Source: Patiria miniata (taxonomy: Eukaryota; Echinodermata; Asteroidea; Valvatida; Asterinidae). Taken from it: 64,000 nt of DNA. Under the pieces are notes generated by a model. It saw nothing but the letters and a program-made list of their open reading frames with translations. It was not told the DNA's origin and made no database searches. Shown here piece by piece: positions 56,361-64,000 of the stretch. Position numbers and translations under genes: made by a program. Location: contig NW_024037076.1 in the NCBI RefSeq assembly GCF_015706575.1, forward strand, positions 9,148,777 through 9,212,776. Direction: 5' to 3'. Numbering within the stretch: the first letter of the stretch is position 1; each line of letters begins with the position of its first letter.

Positions 56361-58640
56361 GAATATGAACTATTATGGTTGTTTACTTCTTGTAAGAAAG
56401 AGAACTCGAAGACGCTTCAGATCGATTTTGTCGCTTCTTTATGATTGTAAATATTTGGGTTGGAACTTGGAAGTATTCATTTAAGAGATCGCAAATTTAA
56501 GGATGCATTCCTCGTTCTATTATCGAGTTTTACCTCGAAAATATATATTTTTAACTACTATTTTCCTAGCAATATAGGTTATTCACTTTTGAATGAGACA
56601 TCGAACGAACTTAATGCACCAACGTTTAGTTAATGAGTTATTTCATCACTCAATTAAAATTATACAGAAAATAGTTCGGCTCTCGAAGGGCGGACCCATT
56701 TGTGCCAAAAATGAAAGCCCTTTCACACCCCAACATGGGAATAGAGTATGGTGGTTTTAAACAAAACAAACAAATTGAAAATGGTTTAGGATAAACGAAT
56801 ATATTACTTGAAAAGCACGGGATATGCATTTTAATGTCTATATTTGGTTAGTATAAAGACCTGGGTCATAGGAAAATTCACAAAATCTAAAACACCTGTT
56901 CAAAAAAAAGGCGACAAGTGCTCATTACATCTCGAAGCGACAGCTATCTGTTTTTATTACTATATATACTATATATTTCCAGCCGTGAATGAAACTGTAG
57001 AATCATAAGCAAAGCTCTAAACCTTATACTGTTACCTCATTACTCAGTGAACTGCACTTTCAATCTTTTATGATGTTGTTCAGTTAACATATTTCTTCCA
57101 TTGTAGAAAGCCTTTCAATCTTTTTGTCTATACTGCATGTTATGGTTTTAATAAATTGACATTAAAAAAAATATTTCTCCCTACATCGAATTAGAAAGTA
57201 ACACAGGTAGCCGGATTGTTGAGTTAGGTATGACCTTTCACATTGAACTTAGCATCTATTGTCAGGCAAATTATACCACGGCGCGGAATGCTCCGTTTAA
57301 CAATGGAACGTCAATCCGACCAGAACGCCTCAGAAAGTTGTTAACATGCAGTCGCCCTAGATATGACTTCATAATAATATCATGAGAAAAAGTCCCGGTT
57401 GCAAATGTTGAAATACCATACTGGAATTTCCCTGAGGTAAATATATGCCAAAAATATCCATACAATGAATTTTCGTTTTCCATTGAACTGGCTTCTCGTT
57501 TTCAGAGGAATGCCAATGACGCAAAAACCCGTCAATGTTTACAATTGATATTGACTGGAACTTCGAAAAAAGGGGGGATCCCTGCAGTTGCAGAAAATTT
57601 TGAAATAACGAATTGGAAATCCCCTCACGTAAACATGTGGGTCTTGTCCTATATTCATTGTGTGATTATACGAATATATGCCAAGAGTAGACCGAAGAAA
57701 TTGCCTATTACATTAACCCCTTGTAAGTAAAGGCGACAAGATAACACGAAAGACATGTTTAAAATTATAGCTACAGTTAATTAAGAATGAAGAAATATGT
57801 GTTTCAGTAAGAAAATTATTTAAGAGCTTCACCGTAAACAAACAAAAACAAAACAATAACAATAATATGCATAAACCAGTATGTCGGACACAATACCCAA
57901 CTAAATCATCAATATTACTTCCTGAATGCAAATGTCAAAACTTTATTTTATGTTTTGTATTTGTTTTTGTTTTGTCGTCTTCTTTTTGTATAGGCCTACC
58001 TGTGTACAAGACAGGAAAAAAATGTCAAAATATGCCAAAACCCTTATTTTTTTGTTCGTCTCTCAAAGTATTTTATTTTTTGATCTGTTTACCTTACTCT
58101 TTAGGTGATTATTATATGTTAAAAGGCCAAGTATCTCATCTATAGGCCTACAGTAGTAAATGGTGATGCAGTAAGTTGAGCAATTTCAGATGTTGCCTGT
58201 TAACCGTAGGTGACTGGCCTCAATTCTCCCACCTTCATACATAACACTTAGTATGTAACTTAAATCGTACTTTATATCTTGCGAACTGTACTTATACTTT
58301 GTATCATATCGAGACTGTTTTTCTATATATTTTTGTCCATTCTCGTTTACAAAATGTACGAAAACGAGCAAAACTGGGACTGTATACTTAGCTCAGTCAG
58401 CACACCATGAGTGCACAACGAAGCATTAACACTTGTGTGTGCGTTCTTAACCCTTCGAGCAGTGGCGCAGTGAAAAAAAATCTCATTGTTTTCCAAATAT
58501 GGTCATTTTTTTTTTCAATGGGCCAATATATTAACCAGTCGTCTGTTTTGGGGGTTTCCAATACAGCCGCTTGACACAATTTTCTCGCCCACAAAGTATG
58601 TAGCTTGCTAAAACAAAAAAAATGCAGGCAAAAAAAATTC
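56361..58640. other. intergenic, no gene recognised
   Basis: AT-rich with no splice-supported exon. Two TAGGCCTA palindromes are present near 57990 and 58141. Confidence 0.4.
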
Positions 58641-58866
58641 CGACCAAAACGAACTGGTAAAACTGTTGACGTGAATATTGACGTCACAATTATTCGCCAT
58701 TTGGGGCAAGTTGTGAATGTTGTCGTTAATATTGACGTCAATAAAATAAAATGCGACCCAAACGAAGTCGTGAAACTTTTGACGCGAATATTGACATCAA
58801 TATTATTCGCAATTTGGGGCAAGTTGTGAATGTTGTCGTGTATTTTGACGTCAATGTTCACTATTT
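58641..58866. repeat. 113-bp tandem duplication carrying TGACGTCA sites
   Basis: The two copies start at 58641 and 58754 and share CGACC(C)AAACGAA, GACG(T/C)GAATATTGAC and ATTTGGGGCAAGTTGTGAATG. TGACGTCA occurs at 58679-58686, 58733-58740 and 58846-58853. Confidence 0.9.
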
Positions 58867-59403
58867 GTGATGTCCCTCCAGAACCACCATACAAATTCCC
58901 CCTGACGTAGTCATTATTTCATGGAGTACCTAAATTAAGCAAAGTGCTTGAAGCAAATTTTCCGGCAGGAAAATGCAGTGTGGCATTGTGAGGAGCACGT
59001 GTTAATTTGCCCACGTGCGCAGTGGGAGGGGCTTACTCGATCGGTCCATTGCAACGCTGAAACCCAGATTGCAACTCTGCAGCATGGAAGGTCAAAAATG
59101 GAAAGACCACTCTACCCAACAATCAGTCTCAAGCTTCGAATAGACTCAATAGCTCATCAGACAGCCTGCATGCTGCGACAAACTTAAAAGAGTTATAATA
59201 AGTGTTCTTTTTTTCTACTGAAATTTGTTTTTTTAATCCGCGAGTACATTAATCCTTAAGAAGGCTTTCCCTCTACAGCTTGGATTCCTTGGATGAAAAT
59301 GGATTGATTGGAACGGGGGGACCTAATTATCAGAAGAGCAAACATCCTTTGAGCGCAAATACCTTAATAGACGTACAACAGTGACAGCTATCTCACCAGA
59401 GAC

Positions 59404-59617
59404 CAGTGGCGTAGCCACGGGGGGGGGGGGGGGGGGGGAGGCCTGGGGGGCGACAGCCCCCATGAAACCTTGTCGCCCCCCCCCCTCGTCGCCCCCCCCC
59501 CCCACTGAGATTTTGAGTTTCTAAAAAAAAAATCATTGATCTACATGATGCCCCCCCCCCCATGAAATGTTCCAGCCCCCCCCCCCCCCCCCCGAAAAAT
59601 TCCTGGCTACGCCACTG
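59404..59617. mobile_element. hAT-type MITE with intact 8-bp target duplication
   Basis: Ends CAGTGGCGTAGCCACG and CCTGGCTACGCCACTG, flanked by perfect CCAGAGAC octamers (59396-59403 and 59618-59625). The 214-bp interior is almost entirely poly-G/poly-C plus GCGACAGCCCCCATGAAA-like sequence. Confidence 0.94.
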
Positions 59618-59794
59618 CCAGAGACCGCATGCAATACTTGCCGTGATGCTCAAATGTTGTACATGTACTACTAAAAAGCAAGCGGATATGGACTAGTGGG
59701 CACTGAGACCTATCATGAAGTGTTTTACTTTTTGCGAAGTTCAAGACACAATTTTCAACAATTTTGCTAGAGCCGGGCATGTGGGGATACGTGG

Positions 59795-60522
59795 GGATGA
59801 TCTTGATTTTAGCGGATGACATAGCCCTGCAGAGTGGAGCAGAGTGGAGACGGAGTGTCGAGCTGAACTTCAACACCTAGAAAACGGAGTGCATGCATTG
59901 GTGTTCAACATCGGCGACCATGATGCTCCGAGGACCAACGGAGGCATGTCTCTCAAGCTCGTTAATGACTTCACGTACCTCGGCGCCAGGATGAAAGTAC
60001 TGAGAAGGACATCTAGGTGCAGAAGGCTTTGGTTTGGAAAGCTCTTCATGACATGCAGAAAATCTAGAGGTCAAGCCCATCAAAGAAGCTCAAGTTGAGA
60101 TACTTCCAAGCAGCAATTGAGACGATTCTTCTATACGGTGGTAGCGAGACGTGTACTTCCACAGCAGCCCAGACCAAATCACTCGATGGGTGCTACAAGC
60201 AGATGCTCATCAGGATGGCACAGAATGTCAGCTGGAATGCCCATATGACAAACACTAAGATCTAGGGCAACCTGCCGAAGGTCTCCGAGCAGGTCAAGTC
60301 AAAGTGTCTGAGCCTTTCTGGGCACTGCTACAGACACCCGGAGTTGCCAGCAAGTCGATTGATCCTCGAGAAACCAAGCAGAGGTGGCCAGTCAAGACCA
60401 TGGTGAGGACGATGAAGGATGATGTGAGGATGGAAGAGCTCGCTAGCTGCATGAACAGTTGTGGCGTGTGCGTCATCACGCTCGTCTCAAGCAGCCACTT
60501 GGGTCGACGGAGTGAGTGAGTG
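59795..60522 (+). mobile_element. LINE reverse-transcriptase C-terminal remnant
   Basis: Frameshifted translation reads LADDIALQSGAE, then AAIETILLYGGSETC, KSLDGCYKQML, MAQNVSWNAHMTN, NLPKVSEQVKSKCLS, GHCYRHPELPASRLILEKPS and MKDDVRMEELASCM. This is the end of the RT palm and the C-terminal region of a common animal non-LTR family. Stops and at least four frame changes show it is dead. Confidence 0.85.
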
Positions 60523-60785
60523 GGGATAGTGGGTTCCAAGGGGCGTTTCTTTGGGGCTGGGTAATGAGTATGAAGTGGGGTGAATTCTGCCGGGTGGGAG
60601 AATAACTAGGTGTGTAGTTGGCTAGGGATGCAGAGGGAGGGGAGCGAAATTTCTTTTCAGAACAAGATCGAACAGTATCAAAAGAGGGCGTTCTCTCTGC
60701 AATATGCATATTCATGATGTCCAGGGAAATAAGAGAATTAATTATATAACAAGGAATAATAGTGTTTAAATCACCGACGATTGGC

Positions 60786-60862
60786 AGCTGATTCGTGGAC
60801 TGTTTGGAAGAAGTCCCGACTTCTAATCAGGTGATCCGAGTTCGAATCTCAGTGAGCATATT
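60786..60862 (+). pseudogene. tRNA-like sequence (tRNA-Arg-TCT related)
   Basis: An anticodon arm CCCGA-CTTCTAA-TCAGG (anticodon TCT) and a T arm CCGAG-TTCGAAT-CTCAG are visible. The A-box region is degenerate (TGGACTGTTTGG) and a matching acceptor stem is not evident. Probably a tRNA pseudogene or a SINE head. Confidence 0.42.
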
Positions 60863-61145
60863 TCACTTCTTCTCATTTTACCTTTTAAATAAGACAAGCT
60901 CTGAAGGAACATTTCTCACAAAACGTAAAGCCTATCATGGGTTTGTGTTGTGGAGAACAAGGCATTAGATATGCAGTTAATAGGCCAATCAGAAGATGGA
61001 AAGTGGATGTCGTTTGGAAAAAAACAGATTCGTGTGGGGGGGAGGGCTAGGTATATAGGGAGTTTGTTGTTCATCATGGTGGCTAAATGTGTTCATCAGT
61101 GAAAGACTCAAAGACAATCTGAAAGTTGCATGCACCAATTACTAA

Positions 61146-61151
61146 TTTATT
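61146..61151 (-). terminator. candidate polyadenylation signal of CCHCR1
   Basis: AATAAA on the minus strand, about 160 nt beyond the stop codon. Confidence 0.4.
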
Positions 61152-61307
61152 GATCAATTTTTGTAAATGGGTAGCAACATCGTTTGCATGTATGTGGAAT
61201 TTTAAACCCAAATTTTCTCCAAAGCAATGTAGTTTCTGGACCAATAAGACATTATTAATGCTGTATCCCGAGTGTTGAAGAAAGTGTGCCTTCTTGAGGT
61301 GAATCGC

Positions 61308-61411
61308 CTATCCTTTGTCATTGTTCTCAACATCACTGTCGTCAATATCTTCATCTGCCAAGACTTGAGCTGTAAGTGACTGCAGATCAGTGAGGATTGT
61401 ACTCAAGGGAG
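61308..61411 (-). CDS. CCHCR1: CCHCR1-like, last exon
   Basis: 104 nt: two leading bases, 33 codons and TAG (61308-61310). Acceptor GCCAATACAG. The peptide PLSTILTDLQSLTAQVLAD then EDIDDSDVENNDKG matches the SLSVLLDDLQDLS-type block near the C terminus of vertebrate CCHCR1 as I recall it, followed by an acidic tail. CCHCR1 is a coiled-coil protein of centrosomes and P-bodies. Confidence 0.8.
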
Positions 61412-61616
61412 CTGTATTGGCAAAGATTGACAAAATACCATTAGGCGCCTATGAAGGCAAAACTAAAGTCTAAACTCTGTCATTTTCCAATAAATATGGG
61501 CTTGGTTTAAAAGAATGATATTCGTTTACTTGTCTTAATTTCTTCACAAGAGCTAGCATTTCACAAGGCAAACTAGAACAAGGCTTCTGTTATCCTGTTA
61601 AGAATGACATCATTAC

Positions 61617-61782
61617 CTTTTGGTTTGGCATGGTGTGCTGGTTGACCCTTGACCTGCCCTTGTTTTGCTGCATCCTGATTGGCTGGTGTCTGGGTTGATT
61701 CATCCATCTCACTGTCGAGTCTCCGTGCTGCGGCCCGCTGTGCCTTGTACTGACCGACAAGGCCTTCTTGCTTCAGCGTTGC
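61617..61782 (-). CDS. CCHCR1: CCHCR1-like, penultimate exon
   Basis: 166 nt: phase 0 entry, 55 codons, one trailing base. Acceptor TTCTAATACCAG, donor AAAAG/GTAATG. The peptide ATLKQEGLVGQYKAQRAAA then RRLDSEMDESTQTPANQ matches the ATLQQEGLLSRYKQQR block of vertebrate CCHCR1 (from memory). The second half is a Gln/Lys/Pro-rich linker, diverged as expected. Confidence 0.85.
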
Positions 61783-62284
61783 CTGGTATTAGAAGAAACA
61801 ACACAAGGTTCATAAAGGTTAAAACAGCAAGCTTTTTGTGTACATGTAGCAAGGCTTTCAAGCAGACACGTCTGGAAAGTAGGAGGACAGCAGGATCAAA
61901 AATTTTCCTCCCAAAAAGGATGAAAGTAGGACTTCAGAGGACAAATCAGGATGAAAGGTGGGACTTTTGTGGGCCTTCAGGTGTAGTTTTGTTTGTTGAT
62001 ACCCACCCATTGCCAGAGCATCATAGGACTTATTTGGTTGTACTCACAACACTTGTGCTCCATCCTCAACTAAGCTCTTGGAAGTACAGTTGCAGTACTC
62101 CTGCATGCACTCCAGCCCTTCATTGTGTGATTTACACATGACAGTGTGTATAACATGACAGTGTGTATTGCATTTTTGGAGTTGTGGTCACGTAAATAGG
62201 AAAAAGTAGGAAAAGGAATACTTGAAAGCACGTGCTGCTTGTAATGGACTCAATTCCAAAAGCGAAGTGTGAAGGTGCATAAGC

Positions 62285-62465
62285 AGGGTCGTAGTCATCC
62301 TGGTGGAAAGGGGAGGGTCATTTTAACCATGAAGTGGACCTTTTCATGTCTAAATACAGTTGATTACTCGGAAATACACAGCCTGGTGGAAGGGAAGGGC
62401 CATTTTTACCATGAAGTGGACCTTTTTTAATCTTATAAACAATTGATTACACATGGCAATACACA
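62285..62465. repeat. tandem duplication, about 85-bp unit, in CCHCR1 intron
   Basis: CCTGGTGGAA, then CCATGAAGTGGACCTTTT, then GATTAC, then AATACAC occur twice in succession. Confidence 0.75.
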
Positions 62466-62511
62466 TTTGAGTAAAACTCATATCAATCTTGAGGGAAAAG
62501 TAGACCTGCCG

Positions 62512-62540
62512 CTGGGGGGGGGGGGGGGGGGGGGGGGGAG
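62512..62540. repeat. poly-G run
   Basis: A homopolymer G tract of about 27 bases; length is prone to sequencing error. Confidence 0.9.
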
Positions 62541-63609
62541 TCGTCCGACCCCAACAACCCCCTCCCTGCCTAAGTCCTGGTAAGTGACCCACACTGGTTT
62601 TCAGTCAAGCCTCATCCCCAACCACATTTTTGACAGAATGTGCAAGGAAACTATAATGTTACTGCAAATGAAAAACATAAGGTATAAGTGCAGGACTCAC
62701 CAAATAGTCATTCTTGCACTTCATGGTTAGGGAGTTCATGTGCACAAATTTCAAAATCTTTATTCTGCAGATCACCACAATATATTACAATAAACTGAAC
62801 TCACTATGATCACGAGAAAGATTTTCCGGCTTATTTTAATTGATTCACTACAGACTTTAATTTAAAGTCAGTCATTTACAGGCAACGAACGAAAGATTCC
62901 AAATTTAGATTCCAAAATCATGTTGACACTTGAAAGGAGACACTTAAAATGAATCCATGCAAGAAACGGCTGCGATATATGATTCCATCAGATACCGCAA
63001 AGATGTTCTGTGATGTTTTTTTAGAAAGCACAACAGAGTTAAGTAAATTTAGGGGAAGTTCCTTTTTTTCAGGCAGGGACTTACAACCAAATACACAGAT
63101 CACGTCAGTTGGCAATTTGAAATGTTGTCACCAAGGAATTACAGCCAGGAAAGCACCAACGTGCTGACCAAAGAATTTTCCTTGTCTTGATCCTATCTCT
63201 ATGGACTCCTCTCAGCAAATAATGCTGTTGAACCAAATATGTGCAAGGATGCCAGGCACACTGCAGCAATGATGCGCAAGTGCCAGTATTCAAATATAAT
63301 ATGGTTTGAGGGTGGATATAGATGGTATAAGCTCCCTGATCTATTGGACGTTGACAAACTACATGTAGTTCCGGAGGCGATAGTTCAACGGCTGCTTGGG
63401 CTCATGTTACCGCATGGGTATTTACCCTGTGCGTGACTACTCGCTTGCGGAACTTGGTTAACAACAAAACTAGCGGCTGGCATGCAATGGTGAACGGACC
63501 AGTGGAAAATCAGCTCTTGATCATGAATATGTATGAGGTATAGTAAACTTATCTTCCTCTCTGTCACTGTTAAGGATGACAAGTTTTCAAGGGGTCCATA
63601 CAAACCTAC

Positions 63610-63744
63610 CATGAGTAGGTTCCTGTCTTTGTCAGCCTCTCTCAACAGGGCTGTGATTCTATCAATTTCCAACTGCAGTTGTTCCTCCTGTGTCTGCAGC
63701 ATCTGAGCGGATCTCTCCCTCTCACGTGTCGTCTGCCGTTCAAG
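63610..63744 (-). CDS. CCHCR1: CCHCR1-like, coiled-coil exon
   Basis: 135 nt, 45 codons, phase 0 at both ends. Acceptor CTTTGAGGCAG, donor CATG/GTAGGT. The peptide LERQTTRERERSAQMLQTQ then EEQLQLEIDRITALLREADK and DRNLLM is a continuous heptad-type coiled coil. Joined to the next exon it gives DRNLLM-ATLKQEG, the same junction as in vertebrate CCHCR1. Earlier exons lie beyond the right edge. Confidence 0.85.
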
Positions 63745-64000
63745 CTGCCTCAAAGAAACAACTGGAGTAGATACCAACAAATGAGTCAAACTCCTGAATG
63801 TTTGGAGACTGGACATAAATACAGGCATAATGACCTATATTTGCTCAAGACAAATTAGCTTAAAGTCAGTCTCTTTAAAGTTAAAATGGTGCTCAGAATA
63901 AAACTACATATCTGAAAAATGTGTCACACTGCTAAGCAGTGAAAAGGAAAAACTTATCACACTTTCTGCATGTTCTGAGACACAAAAGGCTGTTTCTCAG

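Overview
The window reads as nuclear DNA of a marine invertebrate deuterostome, most likely an echinoderm or a close relative. This is inferred from AT-rich gene-poor sequence, spliced genes with GT/AG introns, NACHT-LRR immune receptor genes, a CCHCR1 orthologue, TTAGGG-type telomere-like repeats, many small DNA transposons and a tRNA-derived SINE. The species cannot be fixed from the sequence alone. Nothing suggests a bacterial or organellar origin. All confident genes lie on the minus strand, so they read from high to low coordinate.

Right edge (61.3-63.7 kb): the last three coding exons of a CCHCR1-like coiled-coil protein, with the stop codon at 61308-61310. Centre (21.2-46.2 kb): a large NLR gene. 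Its last exon (21227-23586) encodes NACHT plus leucine-rich repeats. Upstream come exons for a short glycine/valine amyloid-like motif, a linker, a TRADD-N-like domain and a complete ubiquitin-like domain split over two exons. Further upstream is a long series of small exons, almost all with the same splice phase (two leading bases, one trailing base). These small exons fall into families A (acidic, Ser/Thr/Glu-rich), B (acidic, Asp/Glu/Lys) and C (27-63 nt, Lys/Arg-rich). They are repeated in about four tandem 2-3 kb cassettes with recognisable shared introns. Joined in order, the exons listed keep one open frame, except that the third cassette carries a dead A exon and a 27-nt exon that would splice into a stop. 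The first exon of this gene was not found.

Left edge (below 6.5 kb): the first two coding exons of a second gene on the same strand. Exon 1 carries the start codon at 6467-6469. Exon 2 (4450-4575) encodes another amyloid-like Gly/Asn/Val/Ile repeat in the same splice phase. By analogy its NACHT exon should lie beyond position 1. Two neighbouring NLR-type genes with amyloid-like motifs upstream of NACHT are the most interesting signal in the window, because that layout is known from fungal and bacterial amyloid-signalling NLRs.

The rest is introns and intergenic DNA rich in repeats: a 3.3-kb foldback built of inverted arrays of a 163-bp unit (40.6-43.9 kb); a hAT-type MITE nested in a SINE, both with intact target-site duplications (39.4-40.3 kb); further hAT-, mariner- and TTAA-type MITEs; a scrambled LINE (9.9-11.3 kb) and a second LINE 3' end (59.8-60.5 kb); a Ty3/gypsy RNase H fragment (17.7-18.0 kb); an LTR/primer-binding-site remnant (54.1 kb); a near-perfect 272-bp palindrome (32.1-32.4 kb); an interstitial telomere-like tract (45.8 kb); minisatellites; and many poly-C/poly-G runs.
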